The notes: generated by a model from the letters alone, not told the origin. Positions 27,896-37,139 are shown, numbered from the stretch's first letter. The stretch: 64,000 bases of DNA from Brevundimonas nasdae (GCF_016654005.1 NZ_JAEPWN010000001.1:372001-436000); one strand, 5' to 3'. Program-made: numbers and translations.

Positions 27896-27925
27896 CGCAA
27901 TTGCGGTAGCACCTTCGCAATTGCG
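27896..27925. promoter_or_regulatory. Twin CGCAATTGCG palindromes before amtB
   Basis: Two identical 12-mers, TTCGCAATTGCG, lie at 27894-27905 and 27914-27925. Each holds the perfect palindrome CGCAATTGCG, and the centres are exactly 20 bp apart (two helical turns), 25 bp before the amtB start. An AATTGCG half-copy lies at about 27870. The layout suggests cooperative binding by a dimeric regulator, presumably of nitrogen control. It does not look like the enteric NtrC site. Confidence 0.6.
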
Positions 27926-27949
27926 AGATTGCAAAGGGGGTACCAGTTG

Positions 27950-29293
27950 ATGTCGCATGTTGGAAACCGTCTCCGGGGAGGAGCCGCGCTCCTCCTGTCT
28001 TCACTTGTATTTCTAGCCGCAGGCGCGGCTGAAGCGCAGGCCGCCGTCCCTGCGCTGCTGGGTCATCAGACGGCGCTTGAATTAGACGGCGCCGGCACAG
28101 CCTGGCTTGGCGTCTCCACCGCCCTGGTTCTGCTGATGACCCTCCCCGGTCTGGCGCTGTTCTACGGCGGCATGGTGCGGCGCAAAAACGTCATCGCCAC
28201 CATCACACAGTCGGTCGGCGTCTTCTCGGTCGTGACCCTGGTCTGGTTCATCGCCGGATACAGCATCGCCTTCGGCGCCAACGCAGACCCGACGCTGCAG
28301 AAGTTCGTCGGCAATCTGGACATGCTGTTCCTGAATGGCGTGACGCTCGAAACGGCCAACAAGCTGCTGCCGGGCATTCCAGAGTTTCTCTGGATTTCGT
28401 TCCAGCTGACCTTCGCCATCATCACGCCCGCCCTGATTACCGGCGCCTTCGCCGAGCGGTTCAAATACTCGGCCCTGCTGCTGTTCACCGCCTTGTGGTC
28501 GCTGCTGATCTACGCCCCCATCTGTCACTGGGTCTGGGGCGGGGGCTTCCTGGGCGGCGCGGGCGTTCTGGACTTTGCAGGCGGCGCCGTCGTCCACGTC
28601 AACTCAGGCGTCGCGGGTCTGGTCTGTGCTATCTTCCTGGGCCGTCGCAAGGGCTATGGGGTTGAGCCGATCACCGCGCACAACCCGGTTCTGACCCTGA
28701 TTGGCGCCAGCCTGCTGCTGGTCGGCTGGATCGGCTTCAACGCCGGGTCGGCAGGCGCCGCCAACGCCCTGATGGGCGTCGCCCTGATCAACACGCTTCT
28801 GGCGGCTGCGGCTGCGGCCCTGGCCTGGAAGGTGATCGAAGTCATCGAGAAGAAGAAGATCTCGCTGATCGGCATGTTGTCGGGCGTGGTCGCAGGCCTG
28901 GTCGGCATCACGCCGGCCGCAGGCTTCGTCGATCCGAAGGGCGCGGTTCTGATCGGCCTGATCTGCGGCGTCGTCTGCTACGCCTCGTCGGTCTGGATCA
29001 AGAAGCTGCTGCGTTATGACGACTCGCTGGACGCCTTCGGCATCCACGGCGCAGGGGGCCTGGTCGGCGCCTTGCTGACGGGCGTGTTCGCCACTACGGC
29101 GATCAACAGCGCGTCCGAAGGCGCCAACATCGGCGCCCAGGCGCTGGGTCTGTTCTGGACCATTCTCTACAGCGCGGTCGGCACCTTCATCATCCTGCTG
29201 ATCTGCAAGTACACGACCGGCCTTCGCGTCAGCGAGGCCGAAGAGGCGGCCGGTCTGGACACCTCGCTGCACGGCGAAGTGCTGGACCACTGA
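27950..29293 (+). CDS. amtB: Ammonium transporter
   Basis: A 447-residue Amt/Mep/Rh channel for ammonium/ammonia in the inner membrane, with a cleavable-type signal (residues 1-33, ending AAEAQA) and eleven expected helices. Motifs are TLPGLALFYGGMVRRKN, the pore His in DFAGGAVVHVNSGVAGL, and FGIHGAGGLVGALLTG. The open frame extends upstream, but ATG 27950 with AAAGGGGG upstream gives the signal sequence. No glnK (PII) gene is adjacent, unlike the common glnK-amtB pair. A porin gene follows after 93 bp. Confidence 0.95.
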   Translation: MSHVGNRLRGGAALLLSSLVFLAAGAAEAQAAVPALLGHQTALELDGAGTAWLGVSTALVLLMTLPGLALFYGGMVRRKNVIATITQSVGVFSVVTLVWFIAGYSIAFGANADPTLQKFVGNLDMLFLNGVTLETANKLLPGIPEFLWISFQLTFAIITPALITGAFAERFKYSALLLFTALWSLLIYAPICHWVWGGGFLGGAGVLDFAGGAVVHVNSGVAGLVCAIFLGRRKGYGVEPITAHNPVLTLIGASLLLVGWIGFNAGSAGAANALMGVALINTLLAAAAAALAWKVIEVIEKKKISLIGMLSGVVAGLVGITPAAGFVDPKGAVLIGLICGVVCYASSVWIKKLLRYDDSLDAFGIHGAGGLVGALLTGVFATTAINSASEGANIGAQALGLFWTILYSAVGTFIILLICKYTTGLRVSEAEEAAGLDTSLHGEVLDH

Positions 29294-29300
29294 GACTGCA

Positions 29301-29331
29301 ATCGGGCGCGGCTCCCAATCCCGCGCCCGAT
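29301..29331 (+). terminator. Hairpin between amtB and the porin gene
   Basis: ATCGGGCGCGG (29301-29311) and CCGCGCCCGAT (29321-29331) form a perfect 11-bp stem with a 9-base loop, 7 bp after the amtB stop. It lacks a real T run, so it may only partly stop transcription or protect the amtB mRNA 3' end, allowing a different level of the porin. Confidence 0.5.
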
Positions 29332-29386
29332 CATCTTCCGCTCCATGCGGAAATCACAGCTTCAATCAAATCGAGGGGATACGATT

Positions 29387-30064
29387 ATGAGAGCTCATGT
29401 CTTGTTTGCGGCCTCGGCCGTTTCGGCCGCCTTCGCCCTGATGGGCGCAGCGCCTGCCTTGGCCGGTGATGTCGCGTTCAACATCGGCGCAACCAACAAC
29501 TATGTGTTTCGCGGCCTGACCCAGACGGACGAAAAGTTCGCAGTTCAGGGCGGATTGGACTTCGCCACCGAAGGGGGCTTCTACGCCGGGGCCTGGGCGT
29601 CGAATGTCGATTTCAAGGATGGCACCGACGCGGAAATCGACCTGTACGGGGGATACAGGACAGAGGCGGCGGGTTTCGCCTGGGATGTCGGCGTCATCGC
29701 CTACAGCTATGTCGGGGCGCCCAGCGGCGTCAGCTACAACAACTATGAGGTCAAGGTCGGCGCCTCGCGGGCCTTTGGTCCGGCGACGGTGGGGGCGACC
29801 CTGTACTATTCGCCCGACAGTTGGGGCGTTGAGAACGAAAGCCTCTATGCCGAGCTGACCGCCGCCTACACGGTTTCGGACAAGATCGCGGTGTCGGGCG
29901 CCGTCGGCCGTCAGACCTTCGATCCGGGCTCCGACTATACGACGTGGAACCTGGGCGGGACCTATGCCCTGACCGATAAGCTGGGTCTGGACCTGCGCTA
30001 TTACGACACGAACCTGAGCGGCTATGACGACGCGTTCGTCGTGTCCCTGAAGGCGGCCTTCTGA
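29387..30064 (+). CDS. TorF-family (gcw_chp) putative outer-membrane porin
   Basis: A 225-residue protein with a signal peptide (about 1-26, ending ALA) and a beta-barrel pattern ending in Phe. The block FNIGATNNYVFRGLTQTDEKFAVQGGLDF is the signature of the TIGR02001/PF09694 family. These genes are often next to amt genes in proteobacteria, which suggests a role in passing ammonium or another small nitrogen compound across the outer membrane; that is inference. ATG 29387 follows GAGGGG. A strong terminator follows. Confidence 0.85.
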   Translation: MRAHVLFAASAVSAAFALMGAAPALAGDVAFNIGATNNYVFRGLTQTDEKFAVQGGLDFATEGGFYAGAWASNVDFKDGTDAEIDLYGGYRTEAAGFAWDVGVIAYSYVGAPSGVSYNNYEVKVGASRAFGPATVGATLYYSPDSWGVENESLYAELTAAYTVSDKIAVSGAVGRQTFDPGSDYTTWNLGGTYALTDKLGLDLRYYDTNLSGYDDAFVVSLKAAF

Positions 30065-30091
30065 TCGGCTGAGCCGTCAGGCAGATAAGGA

Positions 30092-30128
30092 AAGCCCCCC
30101 GATCCTGGCGGATCGGGGGGCTTTTTTA
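30092..30128. terminator. Strong bidirectional terminator, porin / glucoamylase
   Basis: GCCCCCCGATCC (30094-30105) pairs perfectly with GGATCGGGGGGC (30110-30121) around TGGC. A T run follows on the plus strand (30122-30127) and AA precedes, for the minus strand. It sits between the convergent porin and glucoamylase genes. Confidence 0.9.
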
Positions 30129-32498
30129 TTATCGAGCGTAGCGGCTTTGGACCGGCTCGTAGTTGTCCCAGACCTTGCCGTCCGCCAGCGAGCGAAGCAG
30201 CTTCAGGTACTCGGCATGGGTCCAGGCCAGCGGCGTGGCCGAGTCCGTGTTCTGACCCAGCTTGTAGTCGCGGCTCGTCGGGTTGCCGACGCCGTCCCAC
30301 ACCTGTTCCGCCAACATCAGGCCGTCGTTGGCGAAACGCTCCATGCCCCGGACATAGGTCTGGCGGATGGCGGCGATGTCGGCGGCGGACGGCGTGCCGT
30401 TCACGCTGGCGCGGGCCAGTTCATAGTGTCCGCGTTCGCCGGTGAAGAAGGGCCAGACCCGGCCGCGCTGGCCGGGGCTCATCTCGCCGCCGACGCCGTA
30501 GTTGGCGCCCGTCTGCCAGTCTTCGCCGTAGCCATCGACGCCGTAACGGCGCCAGCCCGGCGTCTTGTCGCCTTCAGGACCGAAGTCGTAGCGCACGCGG
30601 TACAGCGGCTCCAGCGACTGGTCGTCATAGACGGGCAGGGTGGACAGGATGTGCGGATCGTCGGCGCGACGCACGCCATAGCGGACCAACTCCAGGAAGC
30701 CGCCGTCGATGATGCGGTCTTCAGGGGCGGCGACCTGACCATTGGCGACGCCCATCGGCCCCTTGTCGTTCGGGTTCGCATTCTGCGTGATGCGGATGAA
30801 GTAGCGGCCGTCGCCGAAGTCCCCGTTGGTCGTGAACATCGTGGCCTCGATCTTGGAGGCGTAGTCGTCGGCGGCGGCCTGATAGCGGGCCGCACCCGTC
30901 GCGTCGCCCGAAGCCCGCGCCATTTCCGCCGCGACGGTCAGGCCGGCGATGACGGCGGCGGTGCTGGACGGCGAATAGCCCTGCTGCTCTTCCCAGCGTT
31001 CCTGCTGGGTGAAGGGCGGCTTGATCTCGGCGTCGTTCCACAACAGGCCGACCTTGCCGCCATCGACCAGGAAGTCGGCGGCAGGCTTCAGCATGGCGTT
31101 ATAGTGCTGGGTCATCTGGGCGTCGGACAGCCAGCCCATCTTCCACAGGCGATAGCCCAGCATGATCGGCATGGCCGTCTGATCAAGCTGGACCGCAACC
31201 CATTCCAGTTCGCCGTCGACGTGGGTCTTCTGCAGGAACCAGCCGCCGACGCCGGTGTTGCCGGGCGTGTTCGGTCCGACCTGCACCTGCGGCAGATAGT
31301 TGAAGGCGGCCAGCGGCGTTTCCTTGTCGCCCATCGCGGCCAGGGCCATCGCCACCTGATAGAAGTCGCGCGGCCAGACGGCCTTGTAGCCGGTCGAGGA
31401 CTTGGACGCGTCCACCGTGTCGCCCCACGGGTTGGACAGCGAGGCGATCAGGGCGCCCGCGTGGGTGCGGTCTTCCTGCACCTTCAGCATCAGGGCCGAG
31501 GCGTAGGCCAGCTTGCCGCCGTCGGTGGACTGGGCGGCCAGGCGCGGCAGTTCGGTCAGGGAGGCGATATAGTCCTCCCAGCCCACGCGGTCGCCTTCGC
31601 CGTTGAAGCGGGCCAGGACTTCGTCAAGGCCGGTGGCGAACGAGCCGTCAGCCGCCGCCTGGGCCGCCGCTTCGCTGTCGCCGAAGCCGATGACGAAGTC
31701 GCGTGTCAGGGTCTGGCCGCGACGCAACGACGGCAGGGCGCCGGTCATCATGGTGTTGCCGGACTCATCGCCCGTCGAGGCGTAGGTCCAGTCCATCTTG
31801 CCGTCCTTGAGGTCGGTCAGGCCGTCGGACACGCCGACGAAGCCGACGCTAGCGGCGGTGAACGGCTGGCTGGGCTTCAGCACCAGATGGGTGTCGCCTT
31901 CCCAGGCGTGGAAGGCCTGGCGCGTGACCACGCCGCGGTCATTGATGCCGGTGTTGGCGATGTGCGGCTCAAGCAGCAGATAGGGCGTGGCCTGGCCGGT
32001 CAGCGACTTGATGGTGACGCGCAGAACCAGGGCGTTGCGGTCCGGGTCGGTGAAGATCTGCTTCTGGATTTCGAAGCGGCCGTTCTTGTCGCGCGTGGTG
32101 ACGCGATAGGCGGGCGACAGGGGGCGGCCTTCTGCATCGGTGTGCAGGTATTCGGTGCGTTCGGTCGTGTCCGGGCCTTCCAGCGCCAGACCTTGCGGGG
32201 TGACCACGGCGAAGCGCAGCGCCTTGATCTGCGCCTCGTGGATCAGGCCGTACATGGTCTCGGTCAGGACGCCGTCGGCGATCGAGAACCAGACCTTGGA
32301 CACGGCGCCGGTCGGGCCGCCGTCACGGTACTGACCATCGACATAGGCCTCATAGGAGGCGCCGGCGCCGGTCTTGGCCGCAGTGGACCAGTTCGGCGCA
32401 ATGCCGGGCGCGCCGGGCGCCACAGACTGGGCGGCGGCGACAGTGGACAGGGCCAGACTGGCCGCGCCGGTCAGGCAGAGAAGTTTCATTGTACGCAT
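30129..32498 (-). CDS. GH15 glucoamylase, exported
   Basis: A 789-residue glucan 1,4-alpha-glucosidase. It has a signal peptide (about 1-23, AAAQ), a GH15 N-terminal beta domain (about 30-290) and an (alpha/alpha)6 barrel with YKAVWPRDFYQVAMAL, the general acid Glu in ERWEEQQGYSPSSTAAV and the catalytic base Glu in LAEQVWDG. It releases glucose from the non-reducing ends of maltodextrins in the periplasm. It is the last gene of the operon GH97, MFS, esterase, GH15, starting 7 bp after the esterase. Confidence 0.93.
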   Translation of the reverse strand: MRTMKLLCLTGAASLALSTVAAAQSVAPGAPGIAPNWSTAAKTGAGASYEAYVDGQYRDGGPTGAVSKVWFSIADGVLTETMYGLIHEAQIKALRFAVVTPQGLALEGPDTTERTEYLHTDAEGRPLSPAYRVTTRDKNGRFEIQKQIFTDPDRNALVLRVTIKSLTGQATPYLLLEPHIANTGINDRGVVTRQAFHAWEGDTHLVLKPSQPFTAASVGFVGVSDGLTDLKDGKMDWTYASTGDESGNTMMTGALPSLRRGQTLTRDFVIGFGDSEAAAQAAADGSFATGLDEVLARFNGEGDRVGWEDYIASLTELPRLAAQSTDGGKLAYASALMLKVQEDRTHAGALIASLSNPWGDTVDASKSSTGYKAVWPRDFYQVAMALAAMGDKETPLAAFNYLPQVQVGPNTPGNTGVGGWFLQKTHVDGELEWVAVQLDQTAMPIMLGYRLWKMGWLSDAQMTQHYNAMLKPAADFLVDGGKVGLLWNDAEIKPPFTQQERWEEQQGYSPSSTAAVIAGLTVAAEMARASGDATGAARYQAAADDYASKIEATMFTTNGDFGDGRYFIRITQNANPNDKGPMGVANGQVAAPEDRIIDGGFLELVRYGVRRADDPHILSTLPVYDDQSLEPLYRVRYDFGPEGDKTPGWRRYGVDGYGEDWQTGANYGVGGEMSPGQRGRVWPFFTGERGHYELARASVNGTPSAADIAAIRQTYVRGMERFANDGLMLAEQVWDGVGNPTSRDYKLGQNTDSATPLAWTHAEYLKLLRSLADGKVWDNYEPVQSRYAR

Positions 32499-32505
32499 AG
32501 GATCC

Positions 32506-33444
32506 TCACGAGGTTTGCGTGGGGCGAGGGGAAAGAAGGAAGGTCAGGGGAACATCCAGGCGGCTGTTCCATGAGGCTTCGGTGTGTTGCGCGCCGGGGA
32601 AGACCAGGCTGCGGAAATGGTCGGCGTCATAGCCGCGAGCGCGGAAGACCTGATCAATGCGGGTCTGGAACTCGCCGTAGAACTGATCGAGGGTTTCATC
32701 GCCCCGGTCGAAATAGAAGCGATGCGATCCGGCGGCAGGCAGGCCTGCTGCGATCACACCTGTCCAGGCGGCGACCAGACGTTCGCGCCAGGACTGAAGG
32801 GCCGGACCGTCTTCCAGCCCATCGACCTTCAACGGCCAGTGGGTCGACAGACAGGCGGCGGCGGAGAAGACGTCGGGCCGCTTCATCACCGCCTGCAGCG
32901 AGATCAGCCCGCCCATGCTGGAGCCGCTGATCGTCGTGTCCGCTGGTCCGGTCAGGGTGCGATAGGTCCGGTCGATGAGCGGCTTCAGCTCCTCGACCAG
33001 GAAGCGGATGTAGGCTTCGGACAGGGACGGCCCGCCGTAGATGGCCTGCACCTCGTCGCGCATGTCGGCGGGCAGGGCGTCGATCAGGTCGGCAGGCAGG
33101 TATTCGCGCAGGCGCAGGTCGGTGTTCCAGACGCCAACGACAATGGGCGCGCGCACCTGGCCGCTGGCGATCAGGCGGTCCAGATGCTCGTCCACGCCCC
33201 ATTCGCCGAAGTTGGCGGTCGCGGCGTCGAACAGATTCTGCCCGTCATGCATGTAGAGGACAGGATAACGGGTGTCGGACGCCTCATATCCGGGCGGCAG
33301 CCAGACCCCGACGTTGCGCGACTTCACATGGGCCGAAGCGACAGCCTCATGCAGCACCAGACGCCCGGCCTTGGGCGCTTCGGCGAATGCGGGGCCGGCG
33401 AAGGGCAGGGCGGCGCCCAGAGCCAGCAGGGTGCGGCGGTTCAT
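32506..33444 (-). CDS. Exported esterase of the Esterase D / PF00756 type
   Basis: A 312-residue alpha/beta hydrolase with a Tat-like or Sec signal (MNRRTLLALGAALPFAGPAFA). Motifs are PVLYMHDGQNLFD, the nucleophile elbow ISGSSMGGLIS, and a C-terminal His in FPGAQHTEASW. Relatives include enterochelin and carbohydrate esterases. Inside this locus it may remove acyl groups from sugars, but the substrate cannot be read from sequence. ATG 33444 overlaps the MFS stop (ATGA); the longer open frame upstream belongs to the MFS gene. Confidence 0.85.
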   Translation of the reverse strand: MNRRTLLALGAALPFAGPAFAEAPKAGRLVLHEAVASAHVKSRNVGVWLPPGYEASDTRYPVLYMHDGQNLFDAATANFGEWGVDEHLDRLIASGQVRAPIVVGVWNTDLRLREYLPADLIDALPADMRDEVQAIYGGPSLSEAYIRFLVEELKPLIDRTYRTLTGPADTTISGSSMGGLISLQAVMKRPDVFSAAACLSTHWPLKVDGLEDGPALQSWRERLVAAWTGVIAAGLPAAGSHRFYFDRGDETLDQFYGEFQTRIDQVFRARGYDADHFRSLVFPGAQHTEASWNSRLDVPLTFLLSPRPTQTS

Positions 33445-34976
33445 GCGCGGTGTTCCTTCACCAGCAGGGCGCTGCCTGCCGCCAGAACGAACGAGATCGC
33501 GCCCAGCACCAGGGCCCAGATGGCCTGGCCGCCGAACAGGGTCTTCAGGATCAGGCCCAGAACCGTCGCCGCCAGCAGCTGCGGCACAACGATGAAGATG
33601 TTGAAGACGCCCATATAGACGCCCATTTTCCGGTCCGGCACCGCCGCTGACAGGATGGCGTACGGCATGGACACGACCGAGGCCCAGGCGAAGCCGACGC
33701 CGATCATCGGCAGCCACAGCAGGCCTGGATCGCGAATGGCGAAGATGCCGAACAGGCCCAGCGCGCCGAGCAACAGCATCAGGGCGTGGGTCGCCTTGCG
33801 GCCGATGCGCTTGGCCAGGACCGGCAGGGTGAAGGCCGCCAGGGCCGCCACGCCATTATAGACGCCGAACAGGACCCCGACCCAGTCGGCCCCTTCGGCA
33901 TAGGCGCGCGAGGTCGTGCTGGTCGCGCCGTAGTGGACGCTGGTCACCGCCGCCGTGGTGTAGATCCACATGGCGAACAGGGCGAACCAGGTGAAGAACT
34001 GCACCACCGCCAGGCCGCGCATGGTGTCGGGCATGCGGAAGATGTCGTTGACGATTTCGGTCACCGCATTGGTGATGCTGCGGCGCTGCATCATGCCCAC
34101 CGCGATCTGCAACAGGCCAAAGCCCGCGAAGAAGCCCGCCAGGATCAGCAGCTCCTTCTCCAGATTCAGCGCCGTGATCAGGACGAAGCCCAACAGGCCC
34201 AGCACGCCGCAGATCAGGCCGGACGTCATCCAGCCCTGAATGGTGCGGGCCGGCGCCTCAGGGCCGTCCTCGGCCTGGAGGCCCAGCGACGCCTGTCTGG
34301 CGCGCTCGAAGGCCGCGATCTGTTCGGGGGTGTATTCCTTGGTCGATAGGACGGTCCACAGCACCGCCGAGAACAGGCCGACGGCGCCGACGTAGAAGGC
34401 GATCTTGACCGACAGGGGCACCACGCCTTCCGCCGCCGTGGAGACAACGCCGAACACGTTCGACAGCAGCCACGGCAGGACCGAGGCGAACACGGCGCCC
34501 GCGCCGATGAAGAAGCTCTGCATCGCATAGCCGGTGGTGCGCTGCTCTTCCGGCAGGTTGTCGCCGACGAAGGCGCGGAACGGCTCCATCGTGATGTTGA
34601 TCGAGGCGTCCATGATCCACAGCATGGCCGCGGCGAACCACAGGCTGGGGCTGTTGGGCATGGCGATCAGCGCCAGGGTGGTCAGGATCGCCCCGACCAG
34701 GAAATAGGGGCGACGACGCCCGAACCGCGTCCACGTCTTGTCGCTGAAATGGCCGATGATCGGTTGGATCAACAGGCCGGTCAGCGGCGCCGCGATCCAA
34801 AGGATCGCCAGCGAATCCACCTCGGCGCCCAGGGTCTGGAAGATCCGGCTGGTGTTGGCGTTCTGCAGTCCAAATCCGATCTGGATGCCGAAGAAGCCGA
34901 CGCACATGTTCCAGATCGCCAGGCCGGACAGGCGCGGGCGGATGGCGTGGAGTGGTCCGGGCGTCACCTTGCTCAT
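33441..34976 (-). CDS. malY: MFS sugar transporter (MalY/SLC45-like)
   Basis: A 511-residue 12-helix permease of the glycoside/sucrose-type MFS group: IQPIIGHFSDKTWTRFGRRRPYFL is the loop 2-3 signature, and ITMEPFRAFVGDNLPEEQRTTGY is typical of the MalY/SLC45 branch. Caulobacter MalY moves maltose across the inner membrane; here it sits in a similar maltodextrin locus. The ATG at 34976 overlaps the GH97 stop by 4 bp, and its TGA overlaps the esterase start. The gene symbol is by analogy. Confidence 0.85.
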   Translation of the reverse strand: MSKVTPGPLHAIRPRLSGLAIWNMCVGFFGIQIGFGLQNANTSRIFQTLGAEVDSLAILWIAAPLTGLLIQPIIGHFSDKTWTRFGRRRPYFLVGAILTTLALIAMPNSPSLWFAAAMLWIMDASINITMEPFRAFVGDNLPEEQRTTGYAMQSFFIGAGAVFASVLPWLLSNVFGVVSTAAEGVVPLSVKIAFYVGAVGLFSAVLWTVLSTKEYTPEQIAAFERARQASLGLQAEDGPEAPARTIQGWMTSGLICGVLGLLGFVLITALNLEKELLILAGFFAGFGLLQIAVGMMQRRSITNAVTEIVNDIFRMPDTMRGLAVVQFFTWFALFAMWIYTTAAVTSVHYGATSTTSRAYAEGADWVGVLFGVYNGVAALAAFTLPVLAKRIGRKATHALMLLLGALGLFGIFAIRDPGLLWLPMIGVGFAWASVVSMPYAILSAAVPDRKMGVYMGVFNIFIVVPQLLAATVLGLILKTLFGGQAIWALVLGAISFVLAAGSALLVKEHRA

Positions 34977-37036
34977 CTGCGGGCGCGTCCGATCGGCACG
35001 AAGCGGATGGCCTGGCCGCCGCCGGGGGCCAGGGCCAGCGTCAGCGTGTCCGCCGAGGTGACGTTGCGCTGCTCGATGATGATGTCCTCGCGCTTGCCCT
35101 TGTAGTCGGCGTCCGGCCCGTCACGATAGATTTCGGCGCGGTAGCGGCGGCCGGCGTCCAGGAAGTCCAGGCTGGCGCTCAGAACGCGCGGGTGTTCGTC
35201 GGTCACGGCGCCCAGGGCCCAGACGTCGGATGCGCGGTCCTTGCGCACGGTGACGACATAGTCGCCAAGCTCGGCGGCCAGGGTGCGGCTTTCAGACCAG
35301 TCGCACGGCACGTCCTTGATGAACTGGAACGGGCCGGGGTTGGCCTCGTAGTTGACCAGCAGGTCCGCCGCCATCTGGATGGGGCTGTAGATGACGACAT
35401 ACAACGCCAACTGCTTGGCCCAGGTCGTCTGCACGCCGCCGGGGCTGCGCGTCTCCATGCCGAAGATGCCCGGCGTATAGTCCATCGGTCCGGCCAGCAG
35501 GCGGGTGAAGACAAGATTGGCTTCGTGCTCGGGCGGATTGCCGGGGTTGCCCCAGGCCGAATATTCCATCCCGCGCTGGCCTTCGCGGCTGATCATGTTG
35601 GGATAGGTGCGGCGCAGGCCGGTGTCCTTGAACGGCTCGTGCGCGTTGACGGCGACCTTGTGGCGGGCGCCGACCTCGATCACCCGCATGTGGTGCTGAG
35701 CCATCGCCTGGCTTTCGTGCCACGCCATGACCGACTGGCCGTCCGGTCCAGCCACGCGCGCGCCCTGGGCGTCGGCGACATAGCCGGTCTTCACCGAATG
35801 GACGCCCAGACGCTCATACAGCGCCATCGCGGGCTCAAGCTGCTGTTCGTAGTGGAAGGCGTTGCCGCCCGTTTCGTGGTGGCCGATCAGCTGCACGCCC
35901 TTGGAGCGGGCGTAGGCGCAGACCGCGTCGATGTCGAAGTCAGGATAGGCTTCGGTGAAGCTGAAGTCCGAGCCGTTGGCGAACCACTGGCCGTCCCAGC
36001 CCTTGTTCCAGCCCTCGACCAGAACCCCGCCGAAGCCGTGCTTGGCCGCGAAGTCGATGTGCTTGATCGTGTTCTCGGTGGTGGCGCCGTGGTTGGGGCC
36101 GGACGCCCAGCTCTTCAGCTCCAGGTGCATCTCCCACCAGACCCCGACGTATTTCATCGGCTTGAACCAGCTGACGTCGCCCAGCTTGTTGGGCTCGTTC
36201 AGGTTCAGGATCAGGCTGGAATCGATCAGGCCTGCAGGGCTGTCCGAAATCTGCAGCGTGCGCCACGGGGTGTTGAACGGCGCAGTCCGCACCACGGCGG
36301 CGTTGGTCAGGCCGGGCGTCAGCTGGGCGCGGAAGCCGGTGCCCTCGGAGCGGCGCAGGTTCATGCCCGCATAGTCGATGCAGGCCGCTTCGTGGATCGA
36401 GACGTGCAGCCCGGACTGGCCCTTGACCGTCATCGGCGTCTGAGCGCTGCCGACAGCGTCGATCGGCGTGCGGCTGTAGAGATATTCCTCGCGGTTCCAT
36501 TCCCAGGCAGGGCACCACAGGGCCTCGCCGTTTTCGGCCAGATTGAACTCGGTGATCTCCGAGCCGATTCGGACGGTCTTCAGCGCGGGCTGGTCGGGGA
36601 ACTCGTAGCGGAAGCCCAGACCGTCGTCATACAGGCGGAAGACCACGTCGACGCGGCGGCCCAGGGCGCCGGTCTCGACATAGCTGACGCGCCATTCGTT
36701 GTAGTGGTTGCGGATGAAGCGGCGCTCGCCCCACGGCTGCTCCCAGGTGTCGTCGACAGTGACGGGCTGACCCGCCGTGACGGCCAGGCCGCGTTCGATG
36801 GCGGGGGCGTCGGTCAGCAGGAAGCCCAGCTTGGACGGCGCGACCACGACCCGGCCCTGACGCAGGACGGCGTACATCGGACGCCCGTCATTGTCGGTGA
36901 AGGCCTCGACCGTCAGCACGCCGCCGGGCGACGAGGCGCGGGCGTGGGTGGGCGAGGTCTGTGCGCGAACGCCGGTGGCGCCGAACGCCAGAAGGGAGGC
37001 CCCGCCAAGGGCCAGGAAGGATCTGCGTTGCATCAT
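34973..37036 (-). CDS. GH97 alpha-glucosidase (SusB-like), exported
   Basis: A 687-residue GH97 enzyme with a signal (RRSFLALGGASLLAFGATGVRA). There is a beta-sandwich N-terminal domain, a central barrel and a C-terminal beta domain. Acidic residues expected for the inverting SusB type are seen in GHHETGG, NAHEPFKDTG and RGMEYSAWGN. It trims maltodextrins to glucose in the periplasm. The open frame runs upstream into the LacI gene region; ATG 37036 starts the signal. First gene of the four-gene minus-strand operon, divergent from the regulator. Confidence 0.92.
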   Translation of the reverse strand: MMQRRSFLALGGASLLAFGATGVRAQTSPTHARASSPGGVLTVEAFTDNDGRPMYAVLRQGRVVVAPSKLGFLLTDAPAIERGLAVTAGQPVTVDDTWEQPWGERRFIRNHYNEWRVSYVETGALGRRVDVVFRLYDDGLGFRYEFPDQPALKTVRIGSEITEFNLAENGEALWCPAWEWNREEYLYSRTPIDAVGSAQTPMTVKGQSGLHVSIHEAACIDYAGMNLRRSEGTGFRAQLTPGLTNAAVVRTAPFNTPWRTLQISDSPAGLIDSSLILNLNEPNKLGDVSWFKPMKYVGVWWEMHLELKSWASGPNHGATTENTIKHIDFAAKHGFGGVLVEGWNKGWDGQWFANGSDFSFTEAYPDFDIDAVCAYARSKGVQLIGHHETGGNAFHYEQQLEPAMALYERLGVHSVKTGYVADAQGARVAGPDGQSVMAWHESQAMAQHHMRVIEVGARHKVAVNAHEPFKDTGLRRTYPNMISREGQRGMEYSAWGNPGNPPEHEANLVFTRLLAGPMDYTPGIFGMETRSPGGVQTTWAKQLALYVVIYSPIQMAADLLVNYEANPGPFQFIKDVPCDWSESRTLAAELGDYVVTVRKDRASDVWALGAVTDEHPRVLSASLDFLDAGRRYRAEIYRDGPDADYKGKREDIIIEQRNVTSADTLTLALAPGGGQAIRFVPIGRARR

Positions 37037-37091
37037 GGGAACTCCGTTACGCCGCCTCTTGCCAACCGCCGCGAACGGTGGCTGAAATATT

Positions 37092-37122
37092 TGCAGAAAA
37101 GTTTGCAGCCGCAACAGGCTGC
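37092..37122. promoter_or_regulatory. Likely operator in the GH97 / lacI divergent gap
   Basis: The 103-bp gap holds TGCAG-N6-TTGCA at 37092-37107 and a perfect inverted repeat GCAGCC (37105-37110) and GGCTGC (37117-37122), 18 bp before the regulator start. TGCAA-type half-sites also appear before the amylase and the TonB receptor genes. It is the best candidate for the LacI-family regulator site, controlling both its own gene and the GH97 operon. Confidence 0.5.
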
Positions 37123-37139
37123 TGTGAGGACCCGCGACC

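Noticed and set aside
27896..27925. Sigma-54 promoter before amtB
   Set aside because: TAGCACC followed by TTGC has the wrong spacing and lacks the GG of the -24 box; the palindrome reading is stronger.
30147..32930. 927-codon plus-strand frame over the glucoamylase
   Set aside because: Low-complexity Val/Gly/Asp shadow of the GH15 gene on the other strand; it also crosses an operon junction.
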